Shown: one piece after another, positions 1 through 5,687 of the stretch | How the letters are laid out: each line of letters opens with the position of its first letter | Position numbering within the stretch: the first letter of the stretch is position 1 | NCBI GenBank assembly: GCA_029880425.1 | Contig: JAOUOK010000092.1 | Coordinates: 1 to 6,702, forward strand | Length of the DNA stretch: 6,702 bases | From: Gammaproteobacteria bacterium | GTDB lineage: Bacteria > Pseudomonadota > Gammaproteobacteria > UBA6429 > Thiohalophilaceae | Direction of reading: 5' to 3' | Notes under the pieces: model-generated | The model's input: only the letters and a program-made list of their open reading frames with translations | Told to the model about the DNA's origin: nothing | The model's database searches: none | Translations under genes and position numbers: made by a program

Positions 1-294
1 GTAATCATTTGAAATTGCCGTTAATGCCGAGGTATCGACAGTAAGTGCAATCGCTGCAAGCGCAGGGCGTTCCCGTTCAAAGCGACAAACAAGTTCTGCG
101 GCAAAGTGTTGTGCATCAGCTGCAGATCCGCCGTTACCACAGCTTAAAATTTTATGTCCTTGTTTAAAGGCTGTGACCATTTTTTCAATGGCTTTACTGA
201 TCGGTACAGTCAGGACATCTTTAGATACCTGCTTGGCCGTGATACTGGCTTCAAATATCGTTTCAACATTATTGGTGATGTTTTTGTGATTCAT
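1..294 (-). CDS. diaA: SIS-domain protein, DiaA/GmhA family (N-terminal 98 residues, cut by window edge)
   Basis: Only the first 98 codons are present; the C-terminal half lies beyond the left edge. Translation gives a short helical N-terminus, then a typical SIS phosphosugar-binding segment: [18 protein letters not shown] at about residues 51-68, followed by [14 protein letters not shown] and an ALTAISNDY segment at 90-98. Two close relatives fit. E. coli DiaA binds DnaA and promotes initiation, and lies downstream of yraN as here. GmhA isomerises sedoheptulose-7-phosphate for LPS heptose synthesis. The Glu in FAAEL (residue 67) appears to match the catalytic Glu of GmhA, whereas E. coli DiaA, as I recall it, has FAASM there. 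An isomerase role is therefore not excluded, and the second catalytic residue (a His) is outside the window. I chose the ATG at 294-292 because AAGGA lies 7 nt upstream. An in-frame ATG at 309-307 overlaps the yraN stop but lacks such a site. The symbol follows gene order. Confidence 0.85.
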   Translation of the reverse strand, partial: MNHKNITNNVETIFEASITAKQVSKDVLTVPISKAIEKMVTAFKQGHKILSCGNGGSAADAQHFAAELVCRFERERPALAAIALTVDTSALTAISNDY

Positions 295-301
295 TAATTT
301 T

Positions 302-306
302 TCCTT
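302..306 (-). promoter_or_regulatory. Shine-Dalgarno site of the diaA-like gene
   Basis: On the minus strand AAGGA sits directly after the yraN stop region and 7 nt before the ATG at 294-292. This spacing supports the 294 start over the in-frame ATG at 309, which forms an ATGA overlap with the yraN stop. It also implies translational coupling between the two genes. Confidence 0.6.
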
Positions 307-674
307 CATGCCCCGAATGCATTTTCTATCCAGTTAAGCTCAGGATTACCTGCTTCAAGTGGACCACTAATCGAAACAACATCAAAGCGTGCCGGATATT
401 GATTCATTTTAGCATGTTGTTGTAAATATACAGATGCTGTTTTTATTAACTTGGACTGTTTGCCGGATGTTATTGTTTCAGCACCGCTTCCAAAATTATT
501 TGAACGACGGTAACGGACTTCTACAAAAACAAGACTATCATTATCCAACATAACCAGGTCAATTTCGCCAAAGCGACAGTAGAAATTGCGTTCCAGTAAT
601 TTTAAGCCCTTGCTTTCAAGATACTGAGCGGCCAGTTTTTCTGTATATTCACCTTGTTCACGAGTTGTATCCAT
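306..674 (-). CDS. yraN: YraN, UPF0102 family nuclease-fold protein
   Basis: A 122-residue protein of normal length for UPF0102. The family has a restriction-endonuclease-like (PD-(D/E)XK type) fold; its cellular role is not settled, and Holliday-junction resolvase-like activity has been proposed from fold similarity. Visible motifs are [16 protein letters not shown] (about 8-23), the acidic FGEIDLV motif (35-41, with E37 and D39), and VFVEVRYR (49-56, with E52; Arg54 takes the place of the more usual Lys in the E-x-K motif). RFDVV (96-100) and the C-terminal WIENAF (115-120) also match the family. It lies 28 bp downstream of lpoA and abuts the diaA-like gene, so the three are probably one transcript, in the same order as in E. 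coli. The start has only a weak purine stretch (AAGAGA) immediately before ATG, so expression may depend on coupling to lpoA. Identity is secure; function is open. Confidence 0.95.
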   Translation of the reverse strand: MDTTREQGEYTEKLAAQYLESKGLKLLERNFYCRFGEIDLVMLDNDSLVFVEVRYRRSNNFGSGAETITSGKQSKLIKTASVYLQQHAKMNQYPARFDVVSISGPLEAGNPELNWIENAFGA

Positions 675-702
675 TCTCTTGTATTAAGCAGGGGTGCTTC
701 AA

Positions 703-2559
703 CTACTGAGCAGCCTGGTCAAGTAACATTGGACGACCACTTCGAAAGTAAACCCAACTAAGCTGGCGTTTTACCCGTTGTTTTTCATCAAGGCTTAAAC
801 TGCCGGTTTCACCCTGGTAACGTTCATAAGGATATGTTTTTAATGTATTCAATGCAGCTATGATATTAAAGGCATCCACGCCCATGGCATAGAGTCGTTG
901 ATGTTTAGTACCTGCATTAGAGATCAGTTCTTCAATCTCATTTCGTAATCCCCGGTGAGGAGTTGTATCAGATAATACCCATGGCATGTCTCCAAAACGA
1001 ATATCATTCATCAGGCGATCACGTGATGGATTCAGGTTGCCTGTAAAAATATGAGAGGTTGCATATACCGGAACCTTGCTGGCATGGAAAAACTTTAACT
1101 GCGGACGAATTTGTCTTGCCTGGCGTGGGTAACCTGCGATGAAAATAAAATCAATATCCTGGCGCCGATAGGTTGTATATTTTAATTTTGTTTTAAGTAA
1201 TCTTGAAAGGCTGTTATAGCGTAATTTACTTTCATCAATATTCAACAGTCGACGTATTGGCAACGAAAAGTCATTATTGCTTGAATTATAACTTTGTTGT
1301 TCAACAATACGTCCGCCAATTTGTTCCCAGCGTTGACGGAATGCCTGGTATACACGATCACCCCATGGCCCTATGGGTGTTAATACAGCTGCATTAACAT
1401 GACCATCTAACCAGGTACGTTCTGCTACCTGGATCGCTTCTTCTTCCGGTGACAATCCAAATTGGTATAACTCCTGTGGAATAGAGCTTTCCGGATCAAT
1501 GTAGTTAAGTGAAAGTGTTGGAACAGATAAATCGGACTGCTCTGCAAGTTTACTAATCGATGCTTTGTTCAAAGGGCCAATAATAAATTGTGCACCATCA
1601 GAAACAGCCGTTTCATAAATCTCTTCTATTTGTTCCGGATCACCTTTAGTGTCATAGATTCGGATATTAATATCAATTTTGTCTTTTTTTGCATAATAAG
1701 ATGCCAGTAAACCATCCCGAATAGCTTTGGCCGGATTAGCAAAGCGACCACTTAAAGGCAGCAGTAAAGCAATTTTTTTAGGTAAGGTTACATCTTCCTG
1801 TTTACGGTTACGTAGTCCCTCGAGTAATGTTGGATGCACCGGGTGATTTGTATATCGACGTTGCCAGTTATTAATTGAGGCACGTAATAAAATAGGGTTA
1901 AGTTGGTATTTTTTTGATATCCGAACCAGTTCCATCCAGCCACTTAAAACATCCGGTGCTTTTGCTGGTTGCATTTGTTGTAATGAACGTTCACTAAGTA
2001 ATGCCAGCGACTGCCAGATAAGCTGCTGGCTTTGTAGTATTGATTCATCTCTTTTCAGGTAGCGACCTTGTTTAATGTATTCTTCTGCAGTGGTAATACG
2101 ATCACCTTGCATAGTTAAAGCTGCTGCACGTAACTCGTGAAAGTCAGCCAGTAATATCCGGGGGGTATCTAAAGTCAGTGACTGCTTTAGTTGGGTCAAT
2201 ACTTCCTCGGCATTACGCTCTGCCAGGGAAAAATGTGCGCGGGTTAAACGGGCAAAATTACGTTGCTTGATATCGTTTTCATTAATTTTGATAGATTCAA
2301 ATAATTGCAGGGCCTGGGTGAGTTGTTCTGCTTTAATATAGGCAATAACAGCACGTAGTAATAATAGTTTTTGCTCTCTTGCCGAGGTGGCGGCACTGGC
2401 CTGTTGATTAAATGCAACGGCGGCTTCAGCATATTGTTTTGTTATATAGAGTTGTTCAGCTTCACTCACACCTTCAGGTGAGTAGGTCGGTTTGCCTGCA
2501 CAACTAACCAGGAGCAGAGTAAAAAGTGAAAGCGCGATTAACTTAAAATTATGTTTCAT
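703..2559 (-). CDS. lpoA: LpoA, outer-membrane lipoprotein activator of PBP1A
   Basis: A 618-residue lipoprotein of the LppC/LpoA family (E. coli LpoA is about 678). In E. coli LpoA is anchored in the outer membrane and reaches across the periplasm to stimulate the transpeptidase of PBP1A. Residues 1-19 form a lipoprotein signal peptide: Lys/His-rich start, hydrophobic core, lipobox LVSC with Cys20 as the lipidated residue. Ala at +2 carries no inner-membrane retention signal. Residues about 30-250 are helical and TPR-like (for example EAEQLYITKQYAEAAVAF). The C-terminal part, about 262-610, is a type I periplasmic-binding-protein fold, opening with KIALLLPLSGRFANPAKAIR and containing DGAQFIIGPL (321-330), AVLTPIGPWGDRV (391-403), DIDFIFIAGYPRQARQIRPQL (468-488, given in part) and YAMGVDAFNI (557-566). 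It is first gene of the leftward operon with yraN and the diaA-like gene. The Shine-Dalgarno before ATG is poor. PBP1A itself is not in the window, so the partnership is inferred. Confidence 0.96.
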   Translation of the reverse strand: MKHNFKLIALSLFTLLLVSCAGKPTYSPEGVSEAEQLYITKQYAEAAVAFNQQASAATSAREQKLLLLRAVIAYIKAEQLTQALQLFESIKINENDIKQRNFARLTRAHFSLAERNAEEVLTQLKQSLTLDTPRILLADFHELRAAALTMQGDRITTAEEYIKQGRYLKRDESILQSQQLIWQSLALLSERSLQQMQPAKAPDVLSGWMELVRISKKYQLNPILLRASINNWQRRYTNHPVHPTLLEGLRNRKQEDVTLPKKIALLLPLSGRFANPAKAIRDGLLASYYAKKDKIDINIRIYDTKGDPEQIEEIYETAVSDGAQFIIGPLNKASISKLAEQSDLSVPTLSLNYIDPESSIPQELYQFGLSPEEEAIQVAERTWLDGHVNAAVLTPIGPWGDRVYQAFRQRWEQIGGRIVEQQSYNSSNNDFSLPIRRLLNIDESKLRYNSLSRLLKTKLKYTTYRRQDIDFIFIAGYPRQARQIRPQLKFFHASKVPVYATSHIFTGNLNPSRDRLMNDIRFGDMPWVLSDTTPHRGLRNEIEELISNAGTKHQRLYAMGVDAFNIIAALNTLKTYPYERYQGETGSLSLDEKQRVKRQLSWVYFRSGRPMLLDQAAQ

Positions 2560-2627
2560 AGTGTTTTGTCTGTTATTGTGGCTAAAATTTTCTAATTTTA
2601 CTGATTTAAATTCTTATTCTTATTGTG

Positions 2628-2659
2628 CAGTATCGTGATTTTACAGCATCGTGGTTTTA
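2628..2659. repeat. Two-copy tandem 16-bp direct repeat in the divergent spacer
   Basis: CAGTATCGTGATTTTA (2628-2643) is followed without a gap by CAGCATCGTGGTTTTA (2644-2659). The copies match at 14 of 16 positions, with transitions at unit positions 4 and 11. They end about 22 bp before the rsmI start codon. They could be a small tandem duplication or paired sites for a regulator; the sequence alone does not decide. Confidence 0.75.
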
Positions 2660-2668
2660 TAACATATA

Positions 2669-2675
2669 GTGGAAG
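2669..2675 (+). promoter_or_regulatory. Shine-Dalgarno site of rsmI
   Basis: GTGGAAG, with the GGAAG core at 2671-2675, lies 6 nt before GTG at 2682-2684. It supports the GTG start, which gives the expected N-terminus just ahead of the family's LYIVATPIGN segment. Confidence 0.65.
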
Positions 2676-2681
2676 TATACC

Positions 2682-3536
2682 GTGTCTATAAATAAAGGTT
2701 CTTTGTACATTGTCGCAACTCCGATAGGAAATATGGGGGATATCACAGAACGTGCAATTAATACGTTGACGCAAGTGGATGTCATCGCGGTCGAAGATAC
2801 ACGGCGTAGTGGGCAATTATTGCGTAACTTTGATATTTCGACTCCCATGATGGCGGTACATGAGCATAATGAGCGTCAAATTTGTGCATCTTTGCTGGAA
2901 AGAGTAAAAAACGGGGAGAGTATTGCCCTGATTTCGGATGCGGGTACACCTTTATTGAGTGATCCGGGTTATTTTTTAGTTAACCAGGCCAGGGAAATGC
3001 ATATCCCGGTAGTACCTGTTCCCGGTGTATCTGCTGTTATTACCGCGTTGTCCGTGGCCGGGCTACCAACCGATCGTTTTGTTTTTGAAGGATTTCTTCC
3101 GGCAAAATCTGCCGCCAGGCAGCAAAGGCTTGAAAAGGTAAAAGATGATAATCGAACGGTCATTTTCTACGAAGCCCCGCATCGTATTATTGAGATGTTA
3201 AAAGATTGCCAGTTGGTTTTAGGGGGACAACGCAAAGTGGTTCTAGCCCGTGAGCTGACAAAAACCTTTGAAACTGTTCATGGTGATGTACTTGATGAGT
3301 TGATCCCCTGGGTTGAAAACGATGAAAACCAGAGAAAAGGGGAATTCGTGGTATTGGTTCAGGGCGCTGAAGCAGCTGAAGATGCGGGGATTGATCCAGA
3401 ATCTGAGCGTATCTTATTGATATTATTAAAAGAATTACCTGTAAAACAGGCGGCGGGGTTAGCAGCAAGCATTACCGGGTTAAAGAAAAATGCGTTGTAT
3501 CAGCATGCCTTAACGTTAAAAGGCGAAAATTCGTAA
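2682..3536 (+). CDS. rsmI: RsmI, 16S rRNA (cytidine-1402 2'-O)-methyltransferase
   Basis: A 284-residue tetrapyrrole-methylase-type (class III) SAM methyltransferase, full length for RsmI (E. coli YraL, about 286). It methylates the ribose 2'-OH of C1402 in the decoding centre of 16S rRNA. Motifs in order: LYIVATPIGN (8-17), AVEDTRRSGQLL (36-47), ISDAGTPLLSDPG (84-96, the SAM-site loop), VPGVSAVITAL (113-123), GLPTDRFVFEGFLP (127-140), IFYEAPHRI (161-169), ARELTKTFE (189-197) and KGEFVVLV (219-226). The last 50 residues (VKQAAGLAASITGLKKNALY, about 254-273) match the small C-terminal helical domain of the family. The start is GTG with a good Shine-Dalgarno. It is transcribed away from lpoA, as in E. 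coli, and is followed after about 50 bp by rnpB. RsmH, which adds the N4 methyl to the same nucleotide, is encoded downstream. Confidence 0.97.
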   Translation: MSINKGSLYIVATPIGNMGDITERAINTLTQVDVIAVEDTRRSGQLLRNFDISTPMMAVHEHNERQICASLLERVKNGESIALISDAGTPLLSDPGYFLVNQAREMHIPVVPVPGVSAVITALSVAGLPTDRFVFEGFLPAKSAARQQRLEKVKDDNRTVIFYEAPHRIIEMLKDCQLVLGGQRKVVLARELTKTFETVHGDVLDELIPWVENDENQRKGEFVVLVQGAEAAEDAGIDPESERILLILLKELPVKQAAGLAASITGLKKNALYQHALTLKGENS

Positions 3537-3550
3537 ATTTTGCTAAATGG

Positions 3551-3588
3551 TTGATTTATATACGAGATAATCGAGTATACTCGCACCC
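3551..3588 (+). promoter_or_regulatory. Promoter of rnpB
   Basis: TATACT (3576-3581) matches the sigma-70 -10 at 5 of 6 positions and ends 7 nt before the first base of the RNase P P1 helix, as expected for a -10. The best -35 is TTGATT (3551-3556), but the 19-bp spacer is long. The bases between the -10 and the start (CGCACCC, 3582-3588) form a GC-rich discriminator, typical of stringently controlled stable-RNA promoters. The -10 is the centre of a perfect 12-bp palindrome, CGAGTATACTCG (3572-3583). Confidence 0.7.
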
Positions 3589-3946
3589 GGAGTTGGCCAG
3601 GCAGTCGCGCTATTCTATATATATAGAATAGGGAGGAAAGTCCGGGCTCCACAGGGCAGGGTGCCAGGTAACACCTGGGGGGCGCGAGCCTACGGAAAGT
3701 GCAGCAGAAAATATACCGCCTAAGTTTCTTTTCGGAGAAACCGGTAAGGTTGAAATGGTGCGGTAAGAGCGCACCGCGTCGGTGGTAACATTCGACGGCA
3801 TGGTAAACCCCACTCGGAGCAAGACCAAATAGGGGAACAACGTGTGGCCCACATGGTTCCCGGGTAGGTTGCTTGAGGTGCATGGTGACATGTATCCAGA
3901 TGAATGACTGTCCACGACAGAACCCGGCTTATCGGCCAACTCCACT
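3589..3946 (+). ncRNA. rnpB: RNase P RNA, bacterial class A (catalytic subunit)
   Basis: The RNA that cleaves 5' leaders from pre-tRNAs, about 358 nt (E. coli 377). The termini pair as P1: GGAGTTGGCC (3589-3598) with GGCCAACTCC (3934-3943). P2 is GGCAGTC (3600-3606) with GACTGTC (3906-3912). The universal core is present: GAGGAAAGTCCGGGCTCC (3633-3650), the P12 hairpin GGTGCGGTAAGAGCGCACC (3757-3775), GGAGCAAGACCAAATAGGGG (3816-3835), and the L15 region CCCGGGTAGG (3859-3868), whose GGU pairs with the tRNA CCA end. The near-3' segment with ACAGAACCCGGCTTATCGG (about 3917-3935) supplies the other side of P4. P18 (3877-3898) is capped by a GTGA (GNRA) tetraloop, and a hairpin at 3724-3741 by TTCG. 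P3 (3610-3631) is unusually simple: a perfect A/T-rich palindrome. ORFs crossing this region on the minus strand are spurious. Exact ends are inferred from P1 and could shift by a few bases. Confidence 0.97.
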
Positions 3947-4171
3947 TCATTTTATAAAAAAATTTTTTAACCGGGCTTAATTTTCTCCTGAGATTGCTTA
4001 ATTATTGAACAATCTTTCCCTCATACAGCTCTTACTTCACATTAAGTAAAAATTATAAGTTGTTGATTTATAAGCTTTCTCTAAACTCGAAAATTCTCGA
4101 ATTTACACTCCCTCCACCCTATAAAAGTGCGCTAAGTCCTTGTCTCATAAGCAAAATGTGGAACAGTCGAC
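3947..4171. other. Gene-free spacer between rnpB and the mra promoter
   Basis: No gene or known RNA is recognisable here. The main landmark is an A7T6 tract (3956-3968), about 12 nt after the P1 helix of RNase P RNA. It offers a U-run but no GC-rich stem, so it is at best a weak terminator or a bend. Further on there is a short inverted repeat, AAATTC-TC-GAATTT (4091-4104), and a -10-like TATAAA (4120-4125) whose -35 region (TCGAAT, 4097-4102) is poor. GTGGAA at 4158-4163 resembles an isolated MraZ half-box. Confidence 0.5.
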
Positions 4172-4201
4172 TTGACAGTAAGGTTATTTAGTAACTATAG
4201 T
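4172..4201 (+). promoter_or_regulatory. Putative mra (dcw operon) promoter, sigma-70 type
   Basis: TTGACA (4172-4177) is a perfect consensus -35. After an 18-bp spacer comes TATAGT (4196-4201), matching the -10 at 5 of 6. Transcription would begin near 4208, leaving an 80-nt leader before the TTG start of mraZ. The MraZ boxes then lie at the start point and in the first transcribed bases, so bound MraZ could block initiation or escape. In E. coli the equivalent Pmra drives mraZ and the downstream division genes. Confidence 0.78.
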
Positions 4202-4235
4202 GTATGAAAGTGGATCAATGTGGGGAGAAGTGGAT
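4200..4235 (+). promoter_or_regulatory. MraZ operator: GTGG-type direct repeats with 10-bp spacing
   Basis: GTGGAT (4210-4215), GTGGGG (4220-4225) and GTGGAT (4230-4235) recur at exactly 10 bp with 4-bp spacers (CAAT, AGAA). A weaker fourth unit, GTGTAT (4200-4205), is in the same phase and overlaps the -10 of the promoter. This agrees with the known MraZ target, three TGGG-type repeats at one-helical-turn intervals upstream of mraZ, so binding is predicted on one DNA face. Autorepression of mraZ and the downstream operon is the established role in E. coli. Confidence 0.85.
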
Positions 4236-4261
4236 TTTAGAGAATTATAATCTCTAAGGTC
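4233..4261 (+). other. Leader hairpin of mraZ mRNA
   Basis: TTAGAGA (4237-4243) is perfectly complementary to TCTCTAA (4251-4257) around the 7-nt loop ATTATAA. Outward pairs U4236-G4258, U4235-G4259, A4234-U4260 and G4233-C4261 extend it to 11 bp. It begins within the last MraZ box and ends 13 nt before the Shine-Dalgarno, with no U-run after it, so it is not a terminator. It may be an mRNA structure or a DNA element; TATAAT (4246-4251) in its loop and right arm is also a candidate -10. Confidence 0.55.
4246..4251 (+). promoter_or_regulatory. Possible second -10 box for mraZ
   Basis: TATAAT here is a perfect sigma-70 -10. It would start transcription near 4258, about 30 nt before the mraZ start. 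The matching -35 position (GGGAGA, 4223-4228, 17-bp spacer) matches only 3 of 6 and falls inside the MraZ boxes. It is weaker than the 4172-4201 promoter and may be coincidence in A/T-rich DNA. Confidence 0.3.
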
Positions 4262-4274
4262 GGCTTCAAAAAAT

Positions 4275-4281
4275 GGAGGGG
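4275..4281 (+). promoter_or_regulatory. Shine-Dalgarno site that sets the mraZ start
   Basis: GGAGGGG lies 6 nt before TTG at 4288-4290. The first G belongs to the in-frame ATG at 4273-4275, so that ATG overlaps the ribosome-binding site, and its own upstream sequence (CTTCAAAAA) has no Shine-Dalgarno. Confidence 0.75.
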
Positions 4282-4287
4282 TCGGAC

Positions 4288-4743
4288 TTGTTCCGAGGAG
4301 TTAATACACTAAACCTGGATGCCAAGGGCCGTATGGCTGTGCCGAGTAAATATCGGGATAGCTTGTTGTCTCAGTGTGCCGGTCAGTTAGTGGTCACTGT
4401 CGATCGCAGTGATGCCTGCCTGTTGCTATACCCCTTGCCTGAATGGGAAGAAATCGAGCGTAAACTCGTACGTCTTGGAAATCTCAATAACCAGGCCCGT
4501 CGCCTACAACGTCTACTTATTGGTCACGCAACAGAAGTTGAAATGGATAGTAATGGTCGCATCCTCCTCCCCCCACCACTGAGAGAATTTGCGAACCTGG
4601 ATAAACGTATTGCCTTAACGGGGCAGGGTAACAAGTTTGAAATTTGGGATGAGCAAACCTGGATGGATGAACGAGATAGTTGGGTTTCGGAAAATGATTC
4701 TGATGGTGCCCTTTCAGCTGAACTGGAGTCCTTGTCATTGTGA
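4288..4743 (+). CDS. mraZ: MraZ, AbrB-like transcriptional regulator of the dcw cluster
   Basis: MraZ is a ring-forming DNA-binding protein made of two swapped-hairpin AbrB-like domains; in E. coli it represses its own operon. With the TTG start the product is 151 residues (E. coli 152) and begins [20 protein letters not shown], the usual MraZ opening, where MFRG is normally the very first sequence. The in-frame ATG at 4273 would add five residues (MEGSD) but overlaps the Shine-Dalgarno; a TTG start and low yield would suit an autoregulator. In 151-residue numbering, the first DAKGR-type DNA-binding motif is near 11-15 and the second, [10 protein letters not shown], near 86-95. [14 protein letters not shown] (about 44-57), [10 protein letters not shown] (about 72-81) and [11 protein letters not shown] (about 114-124) also match. 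The end overlaps rsmH by 4 bp (GTGA), indicating translational coupling. Target boxes lie directly upstream. Confidence 0.95.
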   Translation: MFRGVNTLNLDAKGRMAVPSKYRDSLLSQCAGQLVVTVDRSDACLLLYPLPEWEEIERKLVRLGNLNNQARRLQRLLIGHATEVEMDSNGRILLPPPLREFANLDKRIALTGQGNKFEIWDEQTWMDERDSWVSENDSDGALSAELESLSL

Positions 4744-5687
4744 CCACGCATGATTCAAGCACCTTGATTCATCAGCCAGTTCTTCTGGAGGAAGCACTCA
4801 CCTCCTTAAATATCAAGCCTGATGGATGCTATGTCGACGGGACTTTTGGTCGCGGTGGTCATAGCCAGGAAATTCTTAAGCAGCTTGGAGAATCTGGAAA
4901 GCTATTGGCGTTTGATAAAGATCCCCAGGCTATTACGCAGGCAGAATCCATTGCTGCAAATGATGATCGTCTTCATGTAAAGCAAGGCTCATTCACCCAG
5001 CTTAAGCAAACGGTTGAAAGCCTCGGATGGCAAGGTAAGGTTGATGGTGTCTTTCTTGACCTTGGTGTTTCCTCTCCACAACTTGATGATGCGGAACGTG
5101 GATTTAGTTTTCGCTTTGATGGTCCACTTGATATGCGCATGGATCCTGACTCAGGTCAGTCTGCTGCTCAATGGCTGGCAAATGCAGAAGAACGTGAAAT
5201 CATGATGGTGTTGTTTGACTATGGCGAAGAAAAATTTGCTCGTCGTATCGCCAGTGCCATTGTTGCTGCACGACAAGAGCAACCGATTAATACCACCAAA
5301 CAATTAGCCTCCATTGTTGCGGCGGCAAATCCTTCGCGTGAAAAAAATAAAGATCCATCAACCCGTACTTTCCAGGCAATCCGGATATTCATTAACCAGG
5401 AACTGGAAGATTTAAAAACATGCCTGGCCCAGGCAGTAGATATTCTTGCACCGGGTGGACGCCTGGTTGTGATTAGTTTTCATTCTTTAGAAGACCGTAT
5501 CGTGAAACGTTTTATTCGTGAGCAATGTAAAGGTGATGACTTCCCTTTGGACTTGCCAGTGATGCATGTCGAGCTTAATCAAAATATGAAAACAATTGGT
5601 AAAGCCATTAAAGCCGGAAAAAAAGAGCTGGCAGAAAATCCACGTGCACGTAGTGCCGTGATGCGGGTAGCAGAACGATTAACATGA
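4740..5687 (+). CDS. rsmH: RsmH (MraW), 16S rRNA (cytosine-1402 N4)-methyltransferase
   Basis: A 315-residue SAM methyltransferase (E. coli 313) that methylates N4 of C1402 in the ribosomal P-site region of 16S rRNA. Motifs: [10 protein letters not shown] (11-20), the SAM loop [12 protein letters not shown] (31-42), [11 protein letters not shown] (55-65, with the acidic residue that holds the SAM ribose), [20 protein letters not shown] (105-124), GPLDMRMD (128-135), [19 protein letters not shown] (207-225), [20 protein letters not shown] (237-256) and [14 protein letters not shown] (300-313). The helical insertion of the family runs from about 115 to 215. The start is GTG, overlapping the mraZ stop (GTGA), with GGAG 11 nt upstream, somewhat far. 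The end overlaps ftsL (ATGA). Nothing essential is missing. RsmI, acting on the 2'-OH of the same nucleotide, is encoded 1.2 kb upstream. Confidence 0.97.
   Translation: MTTHDSSTLIHQPVLLEEALTSLNIKPDGCYVDGTFGRGGHSQEILKQLGESGKLLAFDKDPQAITQAESIAANDDRLHVKQGSFTQLKQTVESLGWQGKVDGVFLDLGVSSPQLDDAERGFSFRFDGPLDMRMDPDSGQSAAQWLANAEEREIMMVLFDYGEEKFARRIASAIVAARQEQPINTTKQLASIVAAANPSREKNKDPSTRTFQAIRIFINQELEDLKTCLAQAVDILAPGGRLVVISFHSLEDRIVKRFIREQCKGDDFPLDLPVMHVELNQNMKTIGKAIKAGKKELAENPRARSAVMRVAERLT

Larger units (their letters stand above)
2560..2681. promoter_or_regulatory. Divergent lpoA-rsmI spacer
   Basis: This 122-bp A+T-rich spacer must hold the outward promoters of lpoA (leftward) and rsmI (rightward). 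I could not find a convincing -35/-10 pair on either strand. For rsmI, TATAAC (2658-2663) and TATAGT (2665-2670) resemble -10 boxes, but both lack a well-spaced -35 and the second would leave almost no leader. The spacer also holds a perfect inverted repeat with 7-bp arms, TAAAATT (2583-2589) and AATTTTA (2594-2600), plus the tandem repeat listed separately. Confidence 0.45.

Noticed and set aside
1203..1397. Plus-strand ORF of 64 codons inside lpoA
   Set aside because: Antisense to a well-conserved coding region, with no ribosome-binding site or family resemblance.
2571..2582. TTATTGTGG near the lpoA start as a DnaA box
   Set aside because: It differs from TTATCCACA at several positions and there is no cluster of similar sites, despite the DiaA-like gene in the operon.
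3527..3542. Inverted repeat AAAATT-cgta-AATTTT at the end of rsmI as a terminator
   Set aside because: Six A/T pairs only, no GC core and no real U-run; too unstable to act as an intrinsic terminator.
3500..3950. Minus-strand ORFs of 76-127 codons across rnpB
   Set aside because: They lie opposite the RNase P RNA, whose helices explain the sequence; the proteins are low-complexity with no recognisable motif.
3549..4072. Shared 11-mer GTTGATTTATA at 3550-3560 and 4062-4072
   Set aside because: Short and A/T-rich with no extended similarity around it; consistent with chance.
4120..4125. TATAAA as a further mra promoter
   Set aside because: The -35 position (TCGAAT) matches poorly and a much better promoter lies about 50 bp downstream.
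4204..4257. Small ORF of 17 codons (MKVDQCGEKWILENYNL) across the MraZ boxes
   Set aside because: No Shine-Dalgarno, its ATG lies at or before the expected transcription start, and its bases are explained by the operator repeats and hairpin.
4517..4762. Minus-strand ORFs of 75-81 codons inside mraZ
   Set aside because: Shadows of mraZ on the opposite strand; compositionally odd and without motifs.
5014..5205. 63-codon ORF in another frame within rsmH
   Set aside because: Lies wholly inside rsmH motifs that are conserved in the rsmH frame.
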